NCBI GenBank assembly: GCA_000970895.1
Contig: JYHA01000050.1
Coordinates: 1-15,496 of the forward strand
DNA length: 15,496 nt
Source of the DNA: Candidatus Arcanibacter lacustris
GTDB lineage: Bacteria > Pseudomonadota > Alphaproteobacteria > Rickettsiales > Arcanibacteraceae
Direction of reading: 5' to 3'
This document shows, piece by piece, positions 1-7,587 of this stretch (position 1 is the first letter of the stretch; each line of letters opens with the position of its first letter). Below the pieces are notes generated by a model. That model was given only the letters and a program-made list of their open reading frames with translations, was not told the DNA's origin and did no database searches. Made by a program: the position numbers and the translations under genes.

Positions 1-34
1 TAAATTAACTCGGATTAACTAATTTTTTTTGGTA

Positions 35-646
35 CTAATTTAGGGGGTCACTATACTTATCTAGTTCTACTAATGAGGTTATAGTTTCCCTAGCGATAAA
101 GCTTGAACATATCATTCCTTTACCCTTGCCTTCTGAATATTTGCCACTTAACATTTTATCATGGACTTTATCAAAATTTTCTCTTTGCTTCTTTTTTAAT
201 CCTACAGAAAACAAACTAGATATTCCGGCGCTATTCATCTTATCCGTATTAGCACGTATTCCCAATAAATTATTATAATTAACTGAACTGTGAATTGATT
301 GTTCAATTTCTTCATATTTAGCTTTAACCTCTAGTTTCCACGCAGGGTTGTTTTTAGATAATATCCTTTGTTTTTCTTCTGGAATTAATTTTGTAACATC
401 AAAACTTACCACATCAGAATATAAATAAGTTTTTATTGGTATTTTATTTGCTGAATAATTTGGATCTATATGTACTTGATTAAAAACTATTTCACCACCC
501 AATTCCTTTTTAATTATCTTCCCTACATGTCCGTATTTACTAATATATTCTTTAATAAAATATTCCATAAAAGGTAACTTTCTTCCACCAATTTCAGACA
601 TTTTTATTGTATCCCGAAAAACAAGATCTCCTGTCTCTAACTTCAA
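35..646 (-). CDS. putative permuted NlpC/P60-like cysteine hydrolase, possibly the 3' half of a frameshifted gene
   Basis: The 203-residue product opens with TGDLVF (residues 5-10). It then has a conserved-looking KYGHVGKI block (about 38-45) and, near the end, MICSSFIARE. The order GDLVF, His, then Cys late in the chain is that of circularly permuted papain-fold hydrolases (YiiX/YaeF type, within the wider NlpC/P60-LRAT group). By analogy the His would be H40 and the nucleophile the Cys of ICSSF. No signal peptide or membrane segment is visible. The only usable start is TTG at 646, with AAGGA placed too close to be a good ribosome binding site. The same frame stays open upstream to 706 without any ATG, reading YQLEKTSTQISTLEKRIDKE, so the true N-terminus probably lies in the preceding gene. 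Family assignment is inferred from motif order only; an effector role is possible but not shown. Confidence 0.5.
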   Translation of the reverse strand: MKLETGDLVFRDTIKMSEIGGRKLPFMEYFIKEYISKYGHVGKIIKKELGGEIVFNQVHIDPNYSANKIPIKTYLYSDVVSFDVTKLIPEEKQRILSKNNPAWKLEVKAKYEEIEQSIHSSVNYNNLLGIRANTDKMNSAGISSLFSVGLKKKQRENFDKVHDKMLSGKYSEGKGKGMICSSFIARETITSLVELDKYSDPLN

Positions 647-695
647 TTCCTTATCTATACGTTTCTCTAAGGTAGAAATCTGGGTACTCGTTTTT

Positions 696-1232
696 TCAAG
701 TTGATATTAAGTTTCTACTTCTATTAATTACACCATATTCATTGAGAGTTATAGCTTCAACTTCAATGTGATTATTATCTATATTGTGATAAATATCATC
801 TAATTTATTTGCTATTTCATAAAACTCTTTGAATCTTTGAGTTGAATAAGTAAAAGATATCATAGTCTGAGCAATATTATCTCCTGGTATAGCCTCCAGA
901 TCATTATGAATTAGTTTGCTTAGTTTTTTATTAAATTTCATATCGCCCATTTTTTCAACTAGGAAATTCTGTAAATATAATAATTCTTTGTTGGTTAAAC
1001 GGTTTTTTTCTTGTAACTTGGAATTAATTTCATCGCTTGTCAATCCTTCTTGTTCTTTTGAAGTTAATCTAGTTTCAGTAACATGAGCTAAAAGCTTCAA
1101 ACCATAATATTCTTTAGTTGATAGAAAATTACTAGAAGGATTGTTTGGAATTTTACCATTATCAACCTCTGTAATAAGATTATCCCTTGCTTCATCTGTT
1201 AATGTATTTACTTTGTCATTTAATCCTGTCAT
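696..1232 (-). CDS. hypothetical hydrophilic protein, possibly the 5' half of a frameshifted gene
   Basis: The product has 178 residues and I do not recognise the family. The start is well supported: ATG at 1232 preceded by GGGAG seven bases upstream. The protein is charged and mostly helical in character, with no membrane segment. Around residues 60-95 it carries two similar helix-start motifs, GLTSDEINSKLQ and RLTNKELLYLQNF. It ends in NRSRNLIST at a TGA (698-696). The frame of the next gene is open from 706, so the two frames overlap by nine bases. The overlap, shared strand and missing start of the downstream gene suggest that a single protein of about 400 residues has been split by a one-base shift. 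The gene lies downstream of tRNA-Val in an accessory-looking stretch. Confidence 0.6.
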   Translation of the reverse strand: MTGLNDKVNTLTDEARDNLITEVDNGKIPNNPSSNFLSTKEYYGLKLLAHVTETRLTSKEQEGLTSDEINSKLQEKNRLTNKELLYLQNFLVEKMGDMKFNKKLSKLIHNDLEAIPGDNIAQTMISFTYSTQRFKEFYEIANKLDDIYHNIDNNHIEVEAITLNEYGVINRSRNLIST

Positions 1233-1310
1233 CTTTTTCTCCCGTTATTAATAGATTAAGTATACATTTAAAATATTAATAAAAAATAAATATTGGATTT
1301 ACTTCTATTT

Positions 1311-1337
1311 CAGAGAAAGATTCGAAGAAATTCTCTG
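1311..1337. repeat. short inverted repeat, 7-bp arms
   Basis: CAGAGAA at 1311-1317 is exactly complementary to TTCTCTG at 1331-1337, with a 13-nt loop. No T-run follows on either strand, so it is not called a terminator. It lies upstream of the 1232 gene and could be a degraded palindromic element. Confidence 0.5.
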
Positions 1338-1389
1338 GCTAGGCAACTGTGTCATTTTGCAAGCAACCCCGTCATCCAATTGTTTTCCG

Positions 1390-1419
1390 AGCTATTGCTG
1401 GATTTTTTTAGCAATAGCT
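1390..1419. repeat. perfect 10-bp inverted repeat
   Basis: AGCTATTGCT (1390-1399) and AGCAATAGCT (1410-1419) are exact complements around a 10-nt loop containing a T7 run. The position downstream of tRNA-Val on the minus strand would suit an RNA processing or termination hairpin, but the T-run is inside the loop rather than after the stem. A small palindromic repeat is an equal possibility. Confidence 0.6.
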
Positions 1420-1490
1420 TAAATGGAGATTGGAGACAAAATGGGGGTAAAATTGGTCAAAAATAGGGTAATTTTATGGTGGTTTTAGAA

Positions 1491-1611
1491 TTAAAAACAA
1501 GAGGATGATTTAGTTGTTTTAGAGGGCGAAGAGGCTTGAATACTGGGGTCTTGAGCTGCTAAAACAAAATTAGTTAAGCCAGTGGAGACTAAGGCTAAAG
1601 TTAGTAAAGGA
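1491..1611 (-). pseudogene. possible fragment of a secreted-protein gene (signal-peptide-like)
   Basis: On the minus strand the frame that begins just after the tRNA 3' end reads PLLTLALVSTGLTNFVLAAQ, then about 18 polar, Ser/Thr-rich residues, and stops at TAA (1493-1491). A hydrophobic stretch closed by LAAQ resembles a Sec signal peptide and its cleavage site. There is no start codon in frame; upstream the frame runs into the tRNA. It may be the debris of a gene cut by insertion at the tRNA, or chance. The evidence is translation alone. Confidence 0.25.
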
Positions 1612-1612
1612 G

Positions 1613-1689
<77 letters not shown>

Positions 1690-1706
1690 TCATCTTATAA
1701 GTTAGT

Positions 1707-1736
1707 GTTATAGCAGCAATAAATATATAATAGCAA
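1707..1736 (-). promoter_or_regulatory. likely tRNA-Val promoter
   Basis: On the minus strand TTGCTA (1736-1731) and TATAAC (1712-1707) are separated by 18 nt. Transcription would begin near 1700, about ten bases before the mature tRNA 5' end. The match to the sigma-70 consensus is moderate. Confidence 0.45.
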
Positions 1737-1820
1737 GTTTATTTTTATCATTTAATTCAAATTTAGTTGTTTTTGTAATGAATTTCTTATATTCATATGT
1801 AAAGGAAGGAGTTTATTCAT

Positions 1821-2948
1821 ATGAAAATATCAATTTTAAAAGAACGAGCGATTAACGAATCAAGAGTTGCAGCTTCGCCCGATACTGTCAAAAAACTAAA
1901 AGAATTAGGTTTTGAAGTATATATTGAAAAAGGTGCTGGAGAAGCATCTAATTTTAGCGATGAAGATTATAAAAATGCTGGAGCAAAAGTAACTAATGTT
2001 ATTTTTGAAATATTAGCAGATACTGATATCCTACTAAAAGTTCAAGCTACATTAGACAATAATAACGAGGAATTTAATGAGTTTAAATTACTTCCTGAAA
2101 AAGTAGTTATTATTGGATTATTGTCACCATTTGAAAATAAAGCTCTCATTGAGCAATATGCAAATAAAAAATATACAAGTTTCGCTATGGAGTTGATGCC
2201 TAGAATCACTAGAGCTCAAAGCATGGATGTTCTATCTTCTATGAGTAATTTAGCAGGTTATAAGTCAGTAATTGAAGCGGCTAATGAGCTTAATAGTGTG
2301 TTTCCTATGATGATGACTGCAGCAGGTACCATTTCTCCTGTGAAAATGTTGATCATTGGTGCTGGTGTTGCAGGTTTGCAAGCAATAGCAACGGGAAGAA
2401 GACTTGGTGCTATAGTATCGGCATTTGATATTAGATCTGCAGCCAAAGAGCAAGTTGAAAGTCTTGGTGGTAAATTTATTGAAGTGCCAAATGATGATGC
2501 TGCTCAAAAAGATCAAGTTTATGCAACGGAAGCTAGTGATGATTATAAAGCAAAGCAACAAGCATTAATCGCAGAAGCTGTTAAAAAAAGCGATATTGTG
2601 ATCACCACTTCAATGATACCTGGTAAAAAAGCTCCCTTATTGATTAGTCAAGAAATGGTTGAGTCAATGAAGCCAGGATCAGTAATTGTAGATTTAGCAA
2701 TGATAACTGGTGGGAATTGCCAGTTGAGCCAGAAAGATCAGATGGTTGTTCATAATGGTGTGAAGATTATTGGTTACACTAATATGGCATCAAAAGTTGC
2801 GGCTGATGCAAGTCCATTATATGCTCGTAATCTACTGAATTTTGTTGAGCTTATCTATGACAAAGAAAGTAAAAAAATCGTCATAAACCAGGAAGATGAA
2901 ATTATTAAATCTACTTTGGTGACATATCAAGGTCAGATTGTAAATTAA
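1821..2948 (+). CDS. pntAA: NAD(P) transhydrogenase, alpha-1 subunit (NAD(H)-binding domain I)
   Basis: This is the soluble subunit of proton-translocating transhydrogenase. It binds NAD(H) at the cytoplasmic face and passes hydride to NADP+ held by PntB. The 375-residue length fits the split three-subunit form known from Rhodospirillum. Residues 1-135 form the alanine dehydrogenase/PNT N-terminal domain, with the diagnostic PRITRAQSMD (127-136). The dinucleotide-binding domain follows, with the GAGVAGLQA loop (about 180-188) and a downstream acidic AFDIR motif typical of NAD specificity. There is no membrane segment, as expected for this subunit. ATG 1821 is preceded by AAGGAAGGAG at 1802-1811. 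pntAB follows after 20 bp, consistent with one operon. The gene appears intact. Confidence 0.96.
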   Translation: MKISILKERAINESRVAASPDTVKKLKELGFEVYIEKGAGEASNFSDEDYKNAGAKVTNVIFEILADTDILLKVQATLDNNNEEFNEFKLLPEKVVIIGLLSPFENKALIEQYANKKYTSFAMELMPRITRAQSMDVLSSMSNLAGYKSVIEAANELNSVFPMMMTAAGTISPVKMLIIGAGVAGLQAIATGRRLGAIVSAFDIRSAAKEQVESLGGKFIEVPNDDAAQKDQVYATEASDDYKAKQQALIAEAVKKSDIVITTSMIPGKKAPLLISQEMVESMKPGSVIVDLAMITGGNCQLSQKDQMVVHNGVKIIGYTNMASKVAADASPLYARNLLNFVELIYDKESKKIVINQEDEIIKSTLVTYQGQIVN

Positions 2949-2968
2949 ATTATAAGGAGTAAATTATC

Positions 2969-3361
2969 ATGGATAGTAATATTGCTATTATTCATAAATC
3001 AGCTAATAAATTGGTTGAAGATGCTGTTTCTCTTACGCAAAAACTTCAATTATTAATTGATTCTAGTGCTACTGGTCCGGGAGTTGATCCTTTTGTATAT
3101 GCTATTACCATATTTGTTTTAGCATGTTTTGTAGGATATTATGTGATTTGGAAGGTAACTCCAGCACTTCATACTCCATTAATGGCCTTAACTAATGCTA
3201 TATCTGGTATTATTTTACTTGGTGCTATTATTGCTGTTGGTCCTGAGGATTTTGATTTGCCTCAATTTACAGGATTTATTGCTGTGATACTTGCGTCGAT
3301 TAATATTTTTGGTGGTTTTATCGTAACTCAAAGAATGTTACAAATGTTTAGGAAGAAATAA
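2969..3361 (+). CDS. pntAB: NAD(P) transhydrogenase, alpha-2 subunit (membrane)
   Basis: This small integral membrane subunit forms part of the proton-conducting domain II together with PntB. The 130-residue protein has a polar N-terminal stretch of about 40 residues, then three hydrophobic segments (roughly 42-62, 72-91 and 98-121). The conserved block KVTPALHTPLMALTNAISG spans the start of the second segment, and the chain closes with GGFIVTQRMLQMFRKK, as in the family. An AAGGAG ribosome binding site lies at 2954-2959. The separation of this segment from PntAA is the alphaproteobacterial arrangement; in E. coli the two are fused as PntA. The stop is one base before the pntB start. Confidence 0.95.
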   Translation: MDSNIAIIHKSANKLVEDAVSLTQKLQLLIDSSATGPGVDPFVYAITIFVLACFVGYYVIWKVTPALHTPLMALTNAISGIILLGAIIAVGPEDFDLPQFTGFIAVILASINIFGGFIVTQRMLQMFRKK

Positions 3362-3362
3362 C

Positions 3363-4760
3363 ATGATGTCTACAACAAGTTCTATTTCATATTTAATTGC
3401 AGCAATTTTCTTTATTTTTTCGCTAAAAGGATTATCCTCGCCAACTTCTGCTAAAAGCGGTAATATGCTTGGGATAATTGCGATGGTGATTGCTGTTATT
3501 ACTACTTTCTATCATCCTGCTATTGCTAGTAAGGCTATGATTCTAACTGGAATTATTATCGGTGGTGCTATTGGATCTGTTATTGCTGTTAAGATTCAAA
3601 TGACTGCCATGCCACAATTAGTTGCTGGTTTCCACTCTTTAGTGGGTTTGGCTGCTGTGCTAATTACCATCAGTACTTTGTTTTCTCCAGAATCTTATGG
3701 AATTGGTATTTCTGGTCATTTAAAGCTAGCTAATTTACTTGAGATGTCTTTAGGTGCTTCTATTGGTGCTATTACTTTTTCAGGATCTGTGGTAGCTTTT
3801 GCCAAACTACAAGGTTTGATGTCTGGTACTCCAATTAGATTTCCTGGGCAAAAGATAGTGAACCTATCATTGGCGTTGATTATTCTATTTACTATGATTT
3901 CTTTTTGTTCCACTGGTGAGTTGAGTAAATTTTTCATTTTATTATTAGCCTCATTTGCTATTGGTTTTTTACTGATCATTCCAATTGGTGGAGCGGATAT
4001 GCCGGTAGTTGTATCAATGCTTAATTCTTATTCAGGATGGGCAGCAGCTGGTATTGGTTTTACTTTAGGTAATAGTTTGCTCATTATTACTGGTGCTCTT
4101 GTGGGATCAAGCGGGGCAATACTTAGTTACGTGATGTGTAAGTCGATGAATAGATCAATTACTAATGTTATATTTGGTAGTTTTGGAGAAGTAGCAGAAT
4201 CTGGATCAGAGAATATAGCTTCACTAGATAGATCTGTGAAATCGAGTAGTCCTGAAGATGCAGCCTTTATGCTAAAAAATGCACGTAATGTAATTATAGT
4301 ACCAGGTTATGGAATGGCTGTTGCAAGGGCTCAACATGGTCTGAAAGAATTATGTGATTTTCTTGAAAAAGAAGGTGTTGATGTTAAATTTGCAATTCAC
4401 CCAGTAGCTGGCAGAATGCCAGGCCATATGAATGTGTTGCTTGCTGAAGCTGATATCTCCTATGATAAGGTTTTTGAGTTAGAAGATATTAACAGAGAAT
4501 TTGCAAATTGCGACATAGTGCTTGTAATTGGTGCAAATGACGTTACTAATCCTGCTGCTAAAACTGATAAATCTAGCCCGATTTATGGTATGCCAATTTT
4601 AGAAGTCGAGAAAGCGAAACTGGTATTCTTTATCAAAAGAAGTATGGGTATTGGTTATGCGGGCGTTGAAAATGAGTTGTTTTATCGTGATAATACCATG
4701 ATGCTTTTTGGTGATGCTAAAAAAGTTACAGAAGAAATCGTGAAACATCTATCAGAATAG
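3363..4760 (+). CDS. pntB: NAD(P) transhydrogenase, beta subunit (membrane and NADP(H)-binding)
   Basis: PntB completes the enzyme that uses proton re-entry to drive NADP+ reduction by NADH. The 465 residues match the usual length. Residues 1 to about 265 are a multi-pass membrane domain. It retains H91 in GFHSLVG, D212 in GGADMPVV and N221 in LNSYSGW, corresponding to the E. coli proton-path residues near 91, 213 and 222. From about 295 lies domain III for NADP(H), with VPGYGMAVARAQH, FAIHPVAGRMPGHMNVLL, VIGANDVTNPAA and the C-terminal GYAGVEN and MMLFGDAKK motifs. ATG 3363 overlaps the pntAB end closely (one base between) and uses AGGAAG within pntAB, implying translational coupling. No damage is visible. 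Confidence 0.96.
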   Translation: MMSTTSSISYLIAAIFFIFSLKGLSSPTSAKSGNMLGIIAMVIAVITTFYHPAIASKAMILTGIIIGGAIGSVIAVKIQMTAMPQLVAGFHSLVGLAAVLITISTLFSPESYGIGISGHLKLANLLEMSLGASIGAITFSGSVVAFAKLQGLMSGTPIRFPGQKIVNLSLALIILFTMISFCSTGELSKFFILLLASFAIGFLLIIPIGGADMPVVVSMLNSYSGWAAAGIGFTLGNSLLIITGALVGSSGAILSYVMCKSMNRSITNVIFGSFGEVAESGSENIASLDRSVKSSSPEDAAFMLKNARNVIIVPGYGMAVARAQHGLKELCDFLEKEGVDVKFAIHPVAGRMPGHMNVLLAEADISYDKVFELEDINREFANCDIVLVIGANDVTNPAAKTDKSSPIYGMPILEVEKAKLVFFIKRSMGIGYAGVENELFYRDNTMMLFGDAKKVTEEIVKHLSE

Positions 4761-4799
4761 TAAGTTTTTTGTTATAATATAATTTGCAAATATCGAAAA

Positions 4800-4831
4800 A
4801 GGGGGTGGCTAATTTGCATCCCCTAATTTTT
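4800..4831 (+). terminator. rho-independent terminator after pntB
   Basis: AGGGGGTG (4800-4807) pairs with CATCCCCT (4817-4824), including one G-U pair, around a 9-nt loop, and is followed by AATTTTT. It sits 40 bp after the pntB stop and before the ABC transporter gene, separating the two units. Confidence 0.8.
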
Positions 4832-4866
4832 ATTTAGAATAATTTAAGTATTAGAGGTAAATATAA

Positions 4867-6636
4867 TTGAATAGTAAGTTAAATCTTCCAACTAATTTAT
4901 GGAGTTTTTTGTGGTATTTTATCAAAAAGCAAAAAAAGAGTTTTATCATAGCAACTTTTGCGATGTTTGCTTGGTCTTTGGAGGAATCTTGCTACCCTTA
5001 TTTTATTAAACTTATTGTTGATAAGATAGGAGCTTATCCTGGTCATAAAGATCAATTATTTTCATATTTAACTCCCACTTTAATTCTATCTGCTGTGGTA
5101 TTTCTATTCATCCAAGTTAATTACCGTGTTTTTGATGTGATTGCATCTAAATTATATCCAAAATTTATGGTTGATATTAGGGGCTATATTCATGAATATA
5201 TACTTGGTCATTCTCATGAATATTTTTCTAATAATTTTTCAGGCACCATCTCTACCAGAATTTTTAAAATGCCAGAAGCCGCCCAGAGAATAGTTGATCT
5301 ATTTATCACTTTATTCTTCCCGGTTACTTTAAGTATTATCATAAGCTGTATATTTGTGGCAATTTCTGATCCATTGCTTGCCTTGATAATTTTGGTTTGG
5401 TTTCTTCTATATATGGGTGTTACTTTGAGTTTTTCTGGCAAAAGTAGTAGATTATCAGTTGCTCATTCAAAGATTCTTAATGCTCTAAATGGCAAGGCTC
5501 TGGATTGTCTGAATAATATAATTAATGTCAAAATATTTTCAAATCATGCGTTTGAAAAAAAATACTTTCAACAGCAGCAAGGAGAGGAATTATCTAGCTT
5601 TATTATAGCTATGAGATTTAATGCTTTTATTAAGCTGGTGCAGTCAATGATTACGGTAGTATTTTCTTTTGCAACAATTTTTATCTCAATTTACTGTTAT
5701 AAAAACTCAATAATTAGTTTGGGTGATTTAACTATGATACTTTCTTATCAAAGCTTGATTAAGATAGTATGGTTTATGGGGATGGAGACGGTGCCATTCT
5801 TTGATTTGGTAGGAAATTGCAAAGAAGCTCTAACTATATTAAATAAGCCACATGATGTAGTGGATATAAAAAATGCCAAAGAGATGGTTGTTCAAAAAGG
5901 TGAGATTGAGTTTTCTAATGTCACTTTTAACTACGCAAGAAATGAAAATGTTTTCAAAAATAAATCTATCAAAATAGAGCCTTTACAAAAAGTGGGTTTA
6001 GCTGGATTTTCTGGATCTGGGAAAAGTACTTTTGTAAATTTAATCTTGAGATATTTTGATATATCAAAAGGTAATATCTATATTGATGGTCAGGATATTG
6101 CTAAAGTAAAACAAGATTCACTAAGAAGGAATATCTCAATCATTCCGCAAGATTCATTATTATTTCACCGTACTATCATGGAAAATATTAGATATGGTAG
6201 GCCAGAGGCATCTGATTTGGAAGTAATTGAAGCTGCAAAACAAGCTCATGCTCATGAGTTTATCATGAAAATGCCAGATGGGTATAATAGTCTTGCAGGG
6301 GAGCGTGGTATTAAAATATCTGGTGGGCAAAGACAAAGAATTGCCATATCACGTGCAATTTTGAAAAATGCACCGATTTTAATTTTAGATGAGGCAACTA
6401 GTTCTCTTGATTCTATCACTGAGGCTGAAATTCAAATAAGTTTGAGATCTCTCATGAAAGGAAAAACTGTGATTGTGGTTGCCCATAGGCTTTCTACTTT
6501 AATTGACATGGATCGTATCTTTGTCTTTGATAAGGGCAGTATTGTTGAAAGTGGTACTCATGGGGAGCTTATTTCCAATAGATCAACCCATTATGCAAGA
6601 TTATGGGGAATGCAATCAGATAATCTTGTTATTTAG
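4867..6636 (+). CDS. ABC exporter, fused membrane and ATPase domains (MsbA-like half transporter)
   Basis: The 589-residue protein has an N-terminal membrane domain (about 1-320, with hydrophobic segments near 25-45, 68-88, 145-185 and 255-300) and a C-terminal nucleotide-binding domain. The ATPase motifs are complete: Walker A GFSGSGKST (380-388), Q-loop Q428, signature ISGGQ (484-488), Walker B ILILDE (504-509), D-loop SSLD, and switch H540. The signature has Ile in place of the common Leu. This architecture works as a homodimeric exporter in the inner membrane. Lipid or peptide export is typical of the family, but the substrate cannot be read from sequence. The start is TTG 4867, chosen because AGAGG (4853-4857) lies nine bases upstream and no earlier start fits. 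TTTGCA/TAGAAT (4813-4840) is a weak promoter candidate. The stop overlaps the ribosome binding site of the next gene. Confidence 0.92.
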   Translation: MNSKLNLPTNLWSFLWYFIKKQKKSFIIATFAMFAWSLEESCYPYFIKLIVDKIGAYPGHKDQLFSYLTPTLILSAVVFLFIQVNYRVFDVIASKLYPKFMVDIRGYIHEYILGHSHEYFSNNFSGTISTRIFKMPEAAQRIVDLFITLFFPVTLSIIISCIFVAISDPLLALIILVWFLLYMGVTLSFSGKSSRLSVAHSKILNALNGKALDCLNNIINVKIFSNHAFEKKYFQQQQGEELSSFIIAMRFNAFIKLVQSMITVVFSFATIFISIYCYKNSIISLGDLTMILSYQSLIKIVWFMGMETVPFFDLVGNCKEALTILNKPHDVVDIKNAKEMVVQKGEIEFSNVTFNYARNENVFKNKSIKIEPLQKVGLAGFSGSGKSTFVNLILRYFDISKGNIYIDGQDIAKVKQDSLRRNISIIPQDSLLFHRTIMENIRYGRPEASDLEVIEAAKQAHAHEFIMKMPDGYNSLAGERGIKISGGQRQRIAISRAILKNAPILILDEATSSLDSITEAEIQISLRSLMKGKTVIVVAHRLSTLIDMDRIFVFDKGSIVESGTHGELISNRSTHYARLWGMQSDNLVI

Positions 6637-6646
6637 GAGTTATGTT

Positions 6647-7498
6647 ATGAAATATATAAATTATACAAGAAATAGCGAGGGATTTACTCTTATCGAGCTG
6701 TCTATAGTATTGGTTATTATTGCTTTACTTATAGGTGGTATAATGACTGGAAGGGAATTAATCAATCAAGCTAAAATTAAGGGTGATATATCTCAAATCA
6801 TTAAATTTAATGCAGCAATAAACACCTTTCAAATGAAATATAATGCTCTTCCTGGAGACTTTGCTCAAGCATTGCAATTCATCCCAGCGACTAATGGTAC
6901 TATTATAAATGGCGATGGAAATGGGTTGATTGGAGGAGCAAGCGGATCTACAACGCCTTTAGCTACATCGGTTAATGGTGGTGGCATGACCTATAATACC
7001 GAGTATTTTAATTTTTGGAATCACCTTTCATCTTTAAATTTAATAGAAGGATATTATCCATCTATTAGCTCTTATGGTTGGGCGGTTAATTATTACCCAG
7101 GAAGTGGAGGGATTCCAGCTTCTATATCAGATATTACTTTCGGAATAGTTGTTGTTGGTAATAAGGCTGATATGCTTAACTATTATTTTTTAAGTTTTGA
7201 TGGCTATATAAATGATAACTTTAAGATGGTCAGATATATGTATACAGCAGAAAATGCCCTAAATATTGATACGAAATTAGATGATGGAAATCCTATATCC
7301 GGAATAGTGGTTGCCAGAGGATTCGCAGGAGGAGCGGGTAGTATTAGTTATGTAGACGGGAAAGCCATCGTCAATGGATTAAGTAACTTAGGTGGGTCTG
7401 GTTGTCTTGTAGGGACAACATATTCTTCATCTTCAACTCGGTATAATACTATTGGTAATAATTCCAAACAATGCGCTTTACGTATAAGGGTGAATTAA
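6647..7498 (+). CDS. prepilin-like protein with type IV/type II pilin N-terminus
   Basis: The 283-residue product begins with a short basic leader ending at G12, followed by FTLIELSIVLVIIALLIGG. This is a class III prepilin signal: cleavage would fall between G12 and F13, Glu is at position 5 of the mature chain, and a hydrophobic helix of about 20 residues follows. The downstream YNALPGDFAQAL and GDGNGLIGG motifs occur in a family of proteobacterial pseudopilin-like proteins. Two cysteines, C253 and C276, could close a C-terminal loop. ATG 6647 is chosen over upstream in-frame starts because AGGAG (6635-6639) is seven bases away and the signal begins here. It lies ten bases after the ABC gene, so the two are probably co-transcribed. 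No prepilin peptidase or assembly ATPase gene is in the window. Confidence 0.85.
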   Translation: MKYINYTRNSEGFTLIELSIVLVIIALLIGGIMTGRELINQAKIKGDISQIIKFNAAINTFQMKYNALPGDFAQALQFIPATNGTIINGDGNGLIGGASGSTTPLATSVNGGGMTYNTEYFNFWNHLSSLNLIEGYYPSISSYGWAVNYYPGSGGIPASISDITFGIVVVGNKADMLNYYFLSFDGYINDNFKMVRYMYTAENALNIDTKLDDGNPISGIVVARGFAGGAGSISYVDGKAIVNGLSNLGGSGCLVGTTYSSSSTRYNTIGNNSKQCALRIRVN

Positions 7499-7515
7499 AC
7501 ACGGAATAAAATTAA

Positions 7516-7542
7516 TTGTTGCAACGCACCATAAGTTATGTT
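7516..7542 (+). promoter_or_regulatory. palindrome GTTGCAAC and possible phasin promoter
   Basis: GTTGCAAC at 7518-7525 is a perfect 8-bp palindrome, followed closely by CGCA. TTGTTG (7516-7521) and TATGTT (7537-7542) could be -35 and -10 boxes with a short 15-nt spacer. GC-containing repeats of the TTGC/GCAA type upstream of phasin genes are known PhaR repressor sites in alphaproteobacteria. Whether this is such a site is inference. Confidence 0.35.
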
Positions 7543-7587
7543 ACTCTTTTATTAAGATTGAAAACTAATATAGATGGAGAATTTAAA

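Larger units (their letters stand above)
1233..1612. other. 380-bp low-coding stretch between hypothetical gene and tRNA-Val
   Basis: No intact gene is visible. The stretch contains two inverted repeats (1311-1337 and 1390-1419), a GTCATCC motif at 1371-1377 of the kind seen in the palindromes elsewhere in this window, and a minus-strand open fragment with a signal-peptide-like translation (1491-1611). On the minus strand TATACT (1264-1259) could be a -10 box for the 1232 gene, but no good -35 box accompanies it. Confidence 0.5.

Noticed and set aside
696..706. Programmed +1 frameshift of prfB type (CTT TGA) joining the minus-strand pair
   Set aside because: The site reads ACT TGA, with no internal Shine-Dalgarno sequence at the required spacing; a simple indel is more likely.
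2258..2561. Minus-strand open frames inside pntAA
   Set aside because: They oppose a well-conserved gene, have no ribosome binding site or recognisable domain, and one is Cys/Ser/His-rich as expected of an antisense shadow.
3716..3979. Minus-strand open frame inside pntB
   Set aside because: It is antisense to the conserved membrane domain, with no start signal or family features.
4773..4778. TATAAT as promoter of the ABC exporter gene
   Set aside because: It lies upstream of the pntB terminator (4800-4831) and has no -35 partner, so a transcript from it would be stopped.
5214..5441. Minus-strand open frame inside the ABC exporter gene
   Set aside because: Shadow of a conserved coding region, no independent support.
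6503..6646. N-terminal extension of the prepilin gene from ATG 6503
   Set aside because: It overlaps the ABC exporter C-terminus and would bury the class III signal peptide. ATG 6647 has its own AGGAG.
7516..7587. TTG start at 7516 for the phasin gene
   Set aside because: It falls in the putative promoter and palindrome, without a ribosome binding site; ATG 7588 is better placed.
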